Shown in pieces: positions 51,899 to 61,633 of a stretch of 64,000 bases of DNA (its first letter is position 1; each line of letters opens with the position of its first letter). The position numbers and the translations under genes are program-made. The notes under the pieces were generated by a model. It was given only the letters and a program-made list of their open reading frames with translations. It searched no databases and was not told the DNA's origin. This DNA comes from Nannochloropsis salina CCMP1776. Lineage: Eukaryota > Sar > Eustigmatophyceae > Eustigmatales > Monodopsidaceae. The stretch is taken from NCBI GenBank assembly GCA_004565275.1, contig SDOX01000158.1, positions 192,976 through 256,975 on the forward strand. The letters are read 5' to 3'.

Positions 51899-53218
51899 AT
51901 GGCAATGCCAAGTACAAGTCTGGAACATTCAATGGGCCTGAAACCTGGCGAAGTCGCGACTGGGGTACGTTTTTTCCTTATGCCCCATCTTCAGCTTGCT
52001 CCATCCCACTTGTTGCGGTCACTTCATTCCCCTTCCTCAACCGTTCTTGTTCCCCAATCCGCCAGACCACGATCATGGCCGTCGAATTCGACGGAGGCGT
52101 GGTCCTAGGAGCCGATTCCCGCACATCCACAGGAACTTACGTAGCCAATCGTGTGAGTGACAAGCTAACCGCCTTGCACCACCACATCTACTGCTGCCGG
52201 TCCGGTTCTGCCGCCGACACGCAGGCCCTGGCCGACTACGTTCGGTACTTCCTAGCTTCCCATGCCATTGACCTGGGACGTACTCCTGCGGTTTACACCG
52301 CGGCGAAGCTCATGTCGACCCTGATTTACAGAAACAAGGATAACTTGCTAGGTGAGGGGTGGGGGGAGGGAGGTTTGGAGGATTCGGGGGCATCGACGGC
52401 CCATATGCCCCATTTGTGTCGACCAAAATGTTTGCACTCTCACTTTCCGCCGCTATCCACCTTTCTTTTCGCCTGTGGCGGCACGCAGCGGGTGTGATAA
52501 TCGGGGGATGGGACCCGAAGGACGGGGGCCAGGTCTACACGGTCACGCTGGGGGGGACGCTGCAGCGACAGAAATTCTCCATCGGCGGTAGCGAGGGAGG
52601 GGGCCAGCGTTGGGGGGCGGGAGGGAGGAAAGGGAAGCTGAGGAGAGGATATGCACAGCCTCTGTATGGGGCTCACATTCGGCCCTCATGCCCACCTCTC
52701 CTCCCTCCCTCTTCTTCCCTTTTCCTCCCTCGTCCGCAGGCTCGGGGTCCACCTACATTTACGGCCACGTGGACGAGGCCTTCAAGGAGAACATGACCCG
52801 CGAGGAGTGCCAGAACTTTGTCAAGAAAGGTGGGTTCTTTCCCTTTCCCTCCCTCGTCTCCCCTCTCCCGCCGAAACTCTCCATGCCCGTGTCTTCGTCC
52901 CTCCAACAATCCTCCCTCGCCCTTGTCCTCCTAGCCATCTCACACGCCATGGCGAGGGACGGATCGTCTGGAGGAGTCATCCGCATGGTCACTATTGACA
53001 AGACGGGGGTCTCCAGGGAGTTCATCCCAGGTAGGGAGGGAGAGCGGGAGGGAGGGAGGGAGGGAGATAGCGGCGTGTGGATCGACGGACGAATAGTCTA
53101 GTCGCAGAGTCGGACCATAGAGGAGGGAGGGACAGGGCTGTACACAAATCAAAGGGCTTACTCTCCCGCTTCCCAATGCCCGTGTGGAACAGGCGATAAG
53201 CTGCCGTATGGGCCCTAG
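51899..53218 (+). CDS. PSMB6: 20S proteasome subunit beta-1 (PSMB6/Pre3 type), six exons
   Basis: Exons 51899-51964, 52066-52351, 52489-52587, 52740-52829, 52935-53030 and 53193-53218 join in phase to 220 residues. Exon 1 encodes only the 22-residue propeptide ending in ATG (Ala-Thr-Gly); exon 2 opens with [19 protein letters not shown], so the catalytic Thr1 is the first codon after the intron. VSDKLTALH carries Lys33; [53 protein letters not shown] and [16 protein letters not shown] follow. This is the caspase-like active subunit. The C-terminus ends in DKLPYGP. Introns 3 and 5 start with purine-rich sequence in the transcript sense. Confidence 0.96.
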
Positions 53219-53647
53219 GCGGGAGGGCTGGAAAAAGGAGGGGGGGCGGGGTAGGGTGGAGGTGTATCAAGTGAGAAATTCTGGGATACAAGCCGAGCAG
53301 AGGGACGGCACAACATGAGTTCCGAAAGAAGAAGTAAGAATGAACAAGACGGAAGCTTGGAGACCCCTCCATAAGGAGGACTCGGTCTTCCATTTGTTAC
53401 TCCTCGGCCTTTCGACCGCCGACAATTCTTCTTGTGAGCAGGGAACGCACCGATGTCTCCTCCTTCCCATGACTGCCGTGGGTGGTTCAAAAGGCGCGAT
53501 GGACAGGAAAACGTCGGCTCCGTCTTGCTGTCGGGTCCTACCTCCGAGTATCTTACAGTGTCCGCCTGCACGCCTCCCTCCACCCCCAGCCATCCTCAAG
53601 GCTCTCGATTTCATTATGATTTCCTTACAAGACCCCCTACTTTCTTT
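53219..53647. other. Intergenic region between convergent genes
   Basis: 3' ends of proteasome beta-1 (plus) and the plastid membrane protein (minus). Nothing recognised. Confidence 0.5.
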
Positions 53648-55912
53648 TTATAAACTCAGCGGTCCCGTTTCCCGCCCTTCCTTCGCCGCCTCTCCTTCCT
53701 CCCCCACTTCCTTCCCCCCGCTCTCGGCCTCCCTCACGACCGACGCCCTGGCTCTCCTCCCCGCCTTGCTGTTCGGGTCCGCCTCCAATCGCATCCACAC
53801 CAAGAGCTTCTCCCAGGTGTTTAAGCTCTGAAACGGCGCCATCGTCTTCTCCAGCTCGAAACTCGCCACCACGGGCCAGCTCGCCTTCGTGGAAGGGATG
53901 CTGCGACGGTGCGGCGGCGCTTGTCCGTCCCGCTCCCCACAAGGGCCTGCCTCCCCGTGACTGGTCGGGGAGGAAGGGGAAGAGGTAGGGAGAGGGGCGA
54001 GACGAACCCGGACCTTGCCGGTTACGCGGCACCAGTGCTTGGGCTTCCGACGGACTTCCCCACTGAACCGCCAGACCAGCCTCCGTCCCTCCCCCTCCCC
54101 TTCACCCGGCCCACTGGGCCCCGGGCTCGACCCCAGGATGGAGTCGGGGGGGGAAGGGGAGGGGGAGGCCACTTCAAAGACGAGGCGGCGGTTGGCGGGC
54201 GTGAACTCCCATCCCAGGGGCGATAACTGCCCCATCCCCTCGCGAAGGAGAAGGACCGATTTCCCCTTCAGCACCAGGGATTTGCAGCCCATCTCCAGCG
54301 CGGCCAGGACGGCGGGCGGGAGGGAGGGCGGGGGAGGGGGGCCGACGTCGAGGGCCGAGGGGGAGGGAGGGAGGGAGGGGCCTTCGCCGGTGTCCGCACC
54401 CTCGGCATGGGCCGTGGGGTCAGAGGGCGGAGGCCGGAAGCTCAAGGAGCGCAAGGTCCATTTCCCACGGAGATAGTCCGGGTGCTGATCCCAGCCGTGC
54501 ACGTTCGGGTTGGGGGGAAGGTACTGCTGGCGGGGGCGGCGTTTTGTCCGGGCGGGGTCGGAGGCCCGACGGCGTTTGGCGAGCCGTTGCAGCCGTTTCC
54601 GGCGGACGCGTTTGGGTGGGGGAGAATCGGGGGACGGGGGGAGGGACGGGGAGGGACGAGGGGAGGGGAAGGAGGAGGAGGAGGAGAAGGAGGAGGAGGA
54701 GGAGGAGGAGGAGGAGAGGGAGCCGGGATGGGGACACGATCCTTCCCTCCGGATGCTCGTGCCTGCTCCAAGTGGGGGGGAGGAGAGGGAGGGCGGGAAG
54801 GAGGGCGGTCTTGAGGGGAGGGGACAAGACGGCTGCAAAAAGGCCAAAGTCAAGGGAGCGGGGAGGAGCAACGAGGCAAAGAGAGGCGCAGAGGACCCCG
54901 ACTTGTTGATCAGGAGAGCTTGGAGGCGCGACCCTACCCTCCCAACCCGCAGTCTTTTCCACAGCTTCCCGCCTTCCCCCCCGCCCAATCGGCAGCTGGC
55001 AAAGGCAGAAACGCTTCCTCCTGGCCCTTGCCCGCCTCCGTTCCCTCTTGAAGCCACCACAGGACTCCCTCTGCCCCACGCCTCTTTCAGCCGCTCCCCC
55101 CATCCGCCCACCATCGGAGCGGCGGCCTCCCACGCCCCCGCCTTTATCAGCAAACCGGCAAACACCAGCGTTGGGAACACCATCAATGCCGCCAGAAGCA
55201 CGGCCAGCGTCTGCCTTTTGCTTCGAAGCTGCAGTTTCCGCTCTGTGTATCCCATCAGACGCGACACGGCCGGCGCCAGGAGGATGGCCCCGCCCACTCG
55301 AAGCGGTTTGGTCACCTGCGAGCCGGCCCACGCCATGGCCACCGCTTTTAGAAATCGGGTGCTAAGGAGGCGGAGACTCGGCGCACTCGTCGCGGCAGAC
55401 ATGGCCGCTTTGCCTGTCCCTGCGGCTGCTGCCGTGGCTCCCAGGGCGCCCGGCGAGAGTAGCGGCTCGGCGTCCCCATCCACACAACACCAAATGATCG
55501 TAATGGCCACCGTATAATATAAAGCGTTGACAATGCCGTAAGCCAATAGACCCGCGGATCCTGTTTCTCGCAATGCTGCGAGTGCTGCACGTAGCCGCCG
55601 TAAGGAGAAAAAGTTTCCCTCCCCCCCGGGAGGTGATGACGGTATTGGTGGGTTTGGGGTCACGTGGGAGTCGGAGGAAGGGGTGAAGGAAGAAGAGAAG
55701 AAGGAGGAAGAAGTGAAAGAAGATGGAGACGAAGAAGAGGTCGGGAGGGCACGGGGGAAGAGGGAAGGGAGTGAGAAACGACGGCAGGAATGTTTCAGGG
55801 GGAGGCTAGCACGGCGCCATGACGACTCGAGCGGAGGCGCAGAGGGGATAAATGCCAATGCACTGGCCATGGGGAGCAAAAGCAAAGCAGTACTTGCCCT
55901 CCACCATGGCAT
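53648..55912 (-). CDS. Plastid-targeted membrane protein with a long second module (possible fusion of two genes)
   Basis: One uninterrupted frame of 754 residues from the ATG at 55912. The N-terminus ALLLLPMASALAFIPSAPP is a signal peptide with an ASAFAP-type motif. Residues about 105-280 form a module seen in plant plastid membrane proteins: ALRETGSAGLLAYGIVNALY, FLKAVAMAWAGSQVTKPLR, GGAILLAPAVSRLM and TLAVLLAALMVFPTLVFAG, with about three to four helices. Around residue 335 a second hydrophobic segment (LFASLLLPAPLTLAFLQPS) looks again like a signal peptide plus ASAFAP motif. It is followed by a Ser/Pro/Arg-rich linker and a soluble region with DQHPDYLRGKWTLRSLSF, KSVLLLREGMGQLSPLGWEF and WRFSGEVRRKPKHWCRV. 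Either two neighbouring genes are merged by a missing intron or stop, or this is a true fusion with a membrane helix in the middle. The second module is unrecognised. Confidence 0.65.
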   Translation of the reverse strand: MPWWRASTALLLLPMASALAFIPSAPPLESSWRRASLPLKHSCRRFSLPSLFPRALPTSSSSPSSFTSSSFFSSSFTPSSDSHVTPNPPIPSSPPGGEGNFFSLRRLRAALAALRETGSAGLLAYGIVNALYYTVAITIIWCCVDGDAEPLLSPGALGATAAAAGTGKAAMSAATSAPSLRLLSTRFLKAVAMAWAGSQVTKPLRVGGAILLAPAVSRLMGYTERKLQLRSKRQTLAVLLAALMVFPTLVFAGLLIKAGAWEAAAPMVGGWGERLKEAWGRGSPVVASRGNGGGQGPGGSVSAFASCRLGGGEGGKLWKRLRVGRVGSRLQALLINKSGSSAPLFASLLLPAPLTLAFLQPSCPLPSRPPSFPPSLSSPPLGAGTSIRREGSCPHPGSLSSSSSSSSSFSSSSSFPSPRPSPSLPPSPDSPPPKRVRRKRLQRLAKRRRASDPARTKRRPRQQYLPPNPNVHGWDQHPDYLRGKWTLRSLSFRPPPSDPTAHAEGADTGEGPSLPPSPSALDVGPPPPPSLPPAVLAALEMGCKSLVLKGKSVLLLREGMGQLSPLGWEFTPANRRLVFEVASPSPSPPDSILGSSPGPSGPGEGEGEGRRLVWRFSGEVRRKPKHWCRVTGKVRVRLAPLPTSSPSSPTSHGEAGPCGERDGQAPPHRRSIPSTKASWPVVASFELEKTMAPFQSLNTWEKLLVWMRLEADPNSKAGRRARASVVREAESGGKEVGEEGEAAKEGRETGPLSL

Positions 55913-56327
55913 AGCTTGCTGTGTGGGTGGGTATGTGCGTGGAAAAGCGTGAATACATCAGAAAGGCCGCAGATGCATCTAGCTTTAAGTTGCTGTTGTT
56001 TCACAGGAAAGTCAACCAAGCCCGACACCTGTCAGGCGGACCCCCACACACTCCGTCGCCTGACATTAAGGCGGATCGAAAAATCGCATTCAGGGCATAG
56101 AACCGTGACCCATCCCTGCGTCGCCCGGTGAGAGGATGTCAGGACTGCGACACTTTTTAGGAGGTGTTTTCCATTTGTCCGGAGGTTTGTGTGCCTTCAG
56201 CGCGGTGCTTCCAGAAAGGTGGGAGGATACTCAAGTAGAATGTACGCCCCATCCCGTCACGCACACAGGCAGCATGGTACAACCAGCTACAAAGCTACGA
56301 CTGTTTCTACACCTTTTGCCATCATGC
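55913..56327. other. Intergenic region with divergent promoters
   Basis: Separates the plastid membrane protein (minus) from the Cpn10-like gene (plus). The Cpn10-like frame is open upstream with ATGs at 56136 and 56274, but the signal peptide begins at 56328. No other gene seen. Confidence 0.45.
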
Positions 56328-56967
56328 ATGCAATACCTTCTGGTAGTGGTCGTCCTTATCCTGTCCTTGGGGCCCGCGAAGGCTTTCATTCCTCTGCAAC
56401 CACACATGCCACCACGGCAGCACCACAAATACCTTGCAGGGGGCCCTGATATTGTCAGAATGGCTGTACAGGACTCGTCTACACTTGTCAGCCTTCCTCA
56501 TGACGAGTATATCAACACTCTTCCGGAGCAGGTATGCTAGTTGGCGAGAAGATGCTCAAAAGGCCACGTAGACACACCCTAGCACATCACTCTCCCAGCT
56601 TTTCCCCTTCTCATGGCTCTCATCTTGCCCTCTCTTTCCCTGGCAGGCAAGGAGCATGAAAGCTGAATGGCAATACTTGCTTGTCGAACGTCTGGAAGCG
56701 CCCACAGAAACACAAGGAGGCCTGTTCCTTCCCTCCACGGACCAGGATCCCCTGCACATGGTCCGCGTCGTCTCCATAGGCTCCGGCCTCGTGGGAGAGA
56801 GCGGGATGTTGACCACCATCGAGAATCTGGGACGGGGCGATGTAGCCTACGTCAAACAACCCTGGGGCATTGGCCCCCGCGACGAAAATTGGGAGGGGCG
56901 GAAATTCTCCTTCATTCGGAGCCACGATGTGCTAAGCCGTATTGGTCCCACTAAAGGGAAGGAGTAG
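56328..56967 (+). CDS. Plastid-targeted Cpn10/GroES-like co-chaperonin (two exons)
   Basis: Exon 1 is 56328-56531 and exon 2 is 56647-56967, phase 0, 174 residues. The N-terminus MQYLLVVVVLILSLGPAK followed by AFIPLQPHMPPRQ is a signal peptide plus ASAFAP-type motif. Exon 2 carries the Cpn10 fold: WQYLLVERLEAPTETQGG (start of the barrel), LFLPSTDQDPLHMVRVVSIG, RGDVAYVKQPWG, and KFSFIRSHDVLSRIG at the end, equivalent to the GroES final strand. The mobile-loop region (ETQGGLFLP) is present but shorter than in GroES. As a heptameric lid it would cap a plastid Cpn60. One Cpn10 domain only, unlike the double Cpn20 of land-plant plastids. An upstream ATG at 56274 is possible. Confidence 0.85.
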
Positions 56968-57223
56968 TAAGGAGGGGAAACGGAGAAGGAGAGGGGAAGG
57001 GGCGACGAGCGGAGAGGGTATGCAAAGGCCTTTGAAAGCTTTTTCGAACTTAATGTGTGCCGTGGTCCTCGAGCAGGTGGTCTGCATGCCGGGAAGGAAA
57101 CCTTAAAACGAAAGCAATCACGACGACACAGCGTCTATGGAAGGGAAGTTGATCAAGTCCCCTTTCATTTGTGTCATTTTGTTTGTACACGAGGATGCGA
57201 GCCATCCGATGGCGGCTTCCTTC

Positions 57224-57724
57224 TCATTTACGCAGACCTATGCGCTCGGCAACTGTGGGCGTGCGAGGACGCTCCGTTTTTACGTCTCGTACTCCAGGAG
57301 GCTCCCCGCCATTATTGTCGGCCATATTACTTAAAGGAGCTGAAGCACCTGCAGTCCCCGCCTTATGGAGGAGCTGGTGCTGTCGCTCTACCCGTCGCCG
57401 TTCCTGGATGGCTGTCAAGGTATCGGCAACATTGATACATGATTAATTTTATAAAAGCGTCAGAAGCTTTGAACAAATGATTTTATAGCGTGATAGCAAA
57501 AACCTGCACGGATGGGTCCGCGGTACGGGAATGCATTCAAATATCAGGAGTAGTCCTGCCTCGGAGGAACGGGAGGAAACGTCTTACAACCATTCCCATA
57601 ACAACTAATGGCCAAAATTGCTTCACCGGTTGATTTTCACTATAATTCTCATTTATGTCTCACCTTCGAGCTCTTCCACGTCTTCTGGTTTGAGTTCAAT
57701 GCGTGTTGGCGGGCGTCGAAGCAT
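57224..57724 (-). CDS. CDC26: Anaphase-promoting complex subunit CDC26 (APC12), two exons
   Basis: Exon 1 is 57724-57664 and exon 2 is 57411-57224, joined in phase 1 by a 252-bp GT-AG intron, giving 82 residues. The start MLRRPPTRIELKPEDVEELE is the classic CDC26 N-terminus, whose first residues insert into the TPR superhelix of APC6/Cdc16 and stabilise it. The rest is a short helix (RRRVERQHQLLHK), a disordered linker, and a C-terminal VAERIGLRK resembling the conserved RIG-containing end of CDC26. APC/C is the ubiquitin ligase that drives anaphase. The gene is easily missed because each exon is short. It is convergent with the Cpn10-like gene (257 bp between stops) and divergent from the helicase gene. 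Confidence 0.87.
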
Positions 57725-58227
57725 CCCTCTGCCGCCGATGATGCCGAAAAAGGAGAGGCTGGTTCCCCTCGGCGGCTATCTATCAACTGTATAATCCTGC
57801 GAGTGGGCGTTTTAAGGAAGGTAGGATATGAGAGACGAGCAGCTGTTCCCCGCGTAATAAGCACGATGTCTTTGTGTAGCCTTTGGATGACTTTCAGTCG
57901 GAAAAGCATAAACTCGGGCGCGCGACGACTACTCTTTCCCAGGGCGACATGCGAGCACATGCCACGGAAAATCAATACTGCTTTTTCACCCTCCAAGTAT
58001 GCCGCGCTATCATTTTCTTTATACGTGCATCAAGCTATCACTCTTTTCGAGGGGTATGTCATGCTTTATGTCTTTTTTTTAAGACGAACCCTGCCGGCGA
58101 TGGCGTCCATCGTTGGCGAGACCTGTGGGCCACCGAGACTACCAGCACTTAAATCACTCCTGCTCACTTGTATAATCCGGCCTTCCCAGCCTGTAGGTTA
58201 AAGCAGCGTCAAGAAGCTGCAGCTGCC
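57725..58227. other. Divergent promoter region of CDC26 and the DEAD-box helicase
   Basis: 503 bp between two ATGs. Longer frames on either strand across 57608-58201 are overlapped by CDC26 exon 1 or lack features; I do not annotate them. Confidence 0.5.
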
Positions 58228-60655
58228 ATGGGTGGCAGTGAGGACAAGCGCAAAAAGCGCAAGCTCGCGGAGGTAGGCAAGGTCAACAGGTGGAGAGTAT
58301 CTTTCCGTCACGTTCCACTGTCGGCCGGATGCCTCTACTACTGGCCTTCTTCTCCGTCTGATGCGCTTAGTGCATGTTCTTAAAGTCGTTAACATGTGTC
58401 ACCTGTTTTGCCGAGGTGATAGTGCCTTCTGACAATTTTATGAGCAAGAACTGATAAGTTTATGGTGTTTCTATCTTTACACTATCTCATGTGCCTTGGC
58501 AAGCCCCCTCTAATGCTCTATGATGACATTTGCGAGAGTGTTCCAAAAATTTTCCCTTCTTTTCCATCCATTCACTGATCTCCACGAAAGGAGCAAACGA
58601 CGGAGGCCCTCGACCGGTCCGATGCAAAGGCCAGTAAGAAGAAGTGCAAGAAGAAGAAGCAGGATGCCGCTTCCTCTTGCCCATCCGCGAGACCCTTGGA
58701 AGTCTCTGATCCAGTAATAAAAAAAGATGAGTTATCGGACCAAAAAAAAGAAGAAGAAGAAGCTAGGGAGCGAAAGCTGCGCAAGAAGGCGAAGAAGGCA
58801 TCGAAACGGGCGGCCGAACTGCTCAAAATCTCTGAGGCCGAGGCGGCGGAGATGGAAGTCGAGGAGCCCGCCGACAAGCTCCTGAACGGCAGGACGAACG
58901 AGAAGCAGGATGAGCAATCCTCAGTTTCACGCCTGAGCAAAGAGGAGAGGAAGCGTGCCAAGAAAGAGAAGAAAAAGCAAGAGAAAATTGCCGCCGCCAC
59001 GTCCCATGCCACCCCACTTCCTTCCACCCCGTGTACCGCTGGCGCCCCCCACCCCTTGAGCAAGAGCGAGGCCCAGGCCTGGTGGGAAGAGAACGAGATC
59101 TTGGTCTCGGGCCCGGGGTGCGACGCCTTCCTCCCCACCCTCTCCTTCGCGGGGGTTGGTTTCCCCCCCGACTTGCTGAGATGCACCGAGGGCTTCGCCC
59201 GCCCTACCCCCATCCAGGCTCAGTGCTGGCCCGTCCTGATGGGCGGCAGAGACATCATCGGCATCGCCGAGACCGGCTCCGGGAAGACGCTCACTTTCGT
59301 CCTTCCCGGATTGGAGCGCATCCGCAAGGCAGGGGCCCCGGACGGTGGGCGCGCGGGGCACGTCCCGCGCATGTTGGTGGTGGCCCCCACCCGGGAGTTG
59401 GCGATGCAGAGCGCGGAAGTGATCGACGGCGTGGTGGAGGGCTCGGGTCTGCGCAGCATCTGTCTCTTTGGCGGGGTGCCCAAACAGGAGCAGCGCCAGG
59501 CCTTGCGGCGGGGAGTGGACATTCTGGTGGCGACGCCGGGGCGGCTGGCGGACTTGATGGAGGAGGGGGAGTGCGACCTCTCCCGGGTATCCTATTTGGT
59601 CTTGGACGAGGCGGACCGCATGCTCGACCAGGGCTTCGAGCAGGCCATCCGCGGGATCGTGAGCCACTGTGTGCCCCGCGGCCGGCGGCAGACGGCGTTG
59701 TTCTCCGCCACCTGGCCCGTGGCCATCCAGGCCTTGGCGGGAGAATTCCTGGAAAATCCGGTTAAGGTGACGATCGGGGGGGAGGATTTGAGCAGTAACA
59801 AGCGGGTGCAGCAGGTGGTGGAGGTGGTGGGAGAGTTCGAGCGGGAGGGCCGGCTGCGGGGGCTTCTGACGCAGTACCACGGTCGGCGCGACAACCGGGT
59901 CTTGGTCTTCGCGCTCTACAAGAAAGTGAGTGGGAAGGACGGAGGTCTGGACCTGGCACCTGGGACCCACCCTTTGACCTTCCCTCCCTCATTCCCTCCC
60001 ATCCTTCCTTCCTTCCTCCCTTCCTTCCTCCCTCCCTTCCTCCCTCCTGTTGTCAGGAAGCGTCCCGATTGGAGCTGAATTTGCAGCGGCAGGGGTACAA
60101 GTGCTTAGGCATCCACGGAGACAAGGGCCAGAGCGACCGCATCGCCGCCATCGAGAAATTCAAGACCAAGGAGGTCCCCCTGCTGGTGGCCACGGACGTC
60201 GCTGCCCGGGGCCTGGACATCCCCGACGTGGAGGTGGTGATAAACTACTCCTTCCCCTTGACCATCGAAGACTACGTGCACAGGTAAAGGGAGGGCGGGA
60301 GGGAGGGAGGGCGGGAGGGAGGGAGGGAGGGAGGGAGAGAGAAGGGAAGGCAGGAAGCATGTAATCCTGTTGACGGCCTTTCCCTGCCCCTCTCCCTGTC
60401 TCCTGCGACAGGATCGGCCGGACGGGCCGCGCGGGGAAGAAAGGCATCGCCCACACTTTTTTCCACCAGGGGGACAAGGGTAATGCGGGGGCTCTGGTCA
60501 ACACCTTGCGCCAGGCGGGCCAGGAGGTGCCACCTGCCCTTTTGAAGTTCGGGACCGCGGTAAAGAAGAAAGAGCACAAGCTGTACGGGGCCTTCGGGCC
60601 TCGGGAGGGTATGGAGGAGAAGAAAGCCACCAAGATCGTTTTTGCGGACGACTGA
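58228..60655 (+). CDS. DEAD-box RNA helicase, Dbp3-like (four exons)
   Basis: Exons 58228-58272, 58591-59925, 60057-60283 and 60412-60655 join in phase to 616 residues. A long Lys/Glu-rich N-terminus (KKRKLAE; SKKKCKKKKQD; RKRAKKEKKKQEK) precedes the core: Q-motif FARPTPIQAQCWP, I AETGSGKT, Ia PTRELA, Ib TPGRL, II DEAD, III SAT, IV VLVFALYKK, V TDVAARGLDIPDVEVV and VI HRIGRTGRAG. The charged N-terminus and compact C-terminus ending in KIVFADD resemble yeast Dbp3, a nucleolar helicase of large-subunit rRNA processing; other members of the DDX5/Dbp2 group remain possible. Introns 2 and 3 carry CCCT and GGGA tracts respectively. Nuclear/nucleolar location likely from the basic N-terminus. Confidence 0.93.
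60288..60337. repeat. (GGGA)n tract at an intron 5' end
   Basis: Starts four bases inside the third helicase intron (donor gtaaag at 60284), purine-rich in transcript sense. Confidence 0.9.
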
Positions 60656-61280
60656 GACAGGGTGCATACGAGGGCGGAAGGGGGGAGAGAGAGAGAAGGC
60701 GAACCCTGTATGCTGGAGAGTAGGGGGGGAGGGAAGGGGGAGAGCAATGGGACTCGCAGGGTACCCGGTCTCTCCGTGTACCCTGCCAGCACACGAAGGG
60801 AAGATAGGGCGGCGCGGGTGGCACGTGATGCCCCTTCATTCCCCAGAGGAGATGTCCCACAGCCCTCGGCGACTAACCCCCCCCTGTTCTCTCCGCGTCC
60901 GAACATTCTCAATATTCAAAGAACCATGACTTTTTGTTGGCCTCCGGCCACGGCGGTGTGCATCAACGACGTTGCGCCCTCGCCTCTACTCGGCGGAGGC
61001 AGCGACGTCGCTGGCCGTATGGGCGCCGACTGCTTTTCATTGCCCTCCGTCGACTTCCTCTTTGCTCCCTCTTGGCTCTTCTGCTCGCCTCTCAGAAGTT
61101 CGAGGGGCGAAGGGGAGCAGTAAATGTTACGTGGTCCCTCACCGACGAGGAAAGGCTTTGATTTGCCTCCTCTTTGTCCCATAACTCCACGAACACGGGC
61201 TCATAACGCCCTCTTCCTCCCTTCACAGGCGCCTTTGTCCTCCCCCATCCCTCCTCCCACGTTCCTGCGGCCCGTGGCTT
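60656..61280. other. Intergenic or 5' exon region, unresolved
   Basis: Follows the helicase. A short plus-strand frame translates with a hydrophobic stretch LPLCSLLALLLASQKFEG (about 61040-61100) that could be a signal peptide of the next gene, but no ATG is in frame. No confident gene. Confidence 0.3.
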
Positions 61281-61550
61281 ATGGCTCCCTGGTCCTCCCG
61301 TGCAGGCGGCCGAAGCTTGGAGGAGGAGAGCCTGCGGGTGGACCTGGCCCTCAAATTGCGCGAAAAAGAGATGTCCCTCCTTCAGAGCCTTGTCGGCGGC
61401 CTGCGGACATGGACCGCGGCCCTCTCGGAGATGGGGGTGGTGCTCAAACTCGTGCTCGCCGGCGCCGGCGGCTTGGTCTTCCTCTGGGGGGGGAGCTCCT
61501 TCGTATGGGCCGTGGTCAGGCCCTTTTGGGGGGGAAGGGAGGGGAGAGAG
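61281..61550 (+). CDS. Short open frame with one membrane helix, N-terminal exon of an unresolved gene
   Basis: From the ATG at 61281 the frame reads SLEEESLRVDLALKLREKEM (amphipathic helix) then WTAALSEMGVVLKLVLAGAG and LVFLWGGSSFVWAVVRPFW, a membrane helix, before it dissolves into a G-rich repeat at 61530-61640. It may be the first coding exon of a membrane protein, or an upstream exon of the FAN1-like gene, although FAN1 proteins have no membrane helix. The 3' limit given is where protein-like sequence ends. Not recognised. Confidence 0.35.
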
Positions 61551-61633
61551 GGGCCGGTGGGATGGAAAGGGGGAAGAAGAAGGAGGGAGAGTGGGCGTCT
61601 GGAGGGAGGGGGAGGGGGAGGGAGAGAGGTGGA

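Noticed and set aside
57608-58201. 197-codon plus-strand frame over the CDC26 region
   Set aside because: No domain, and it overlaps the CDC26 first exon on the other strand, which has a clear family signature.
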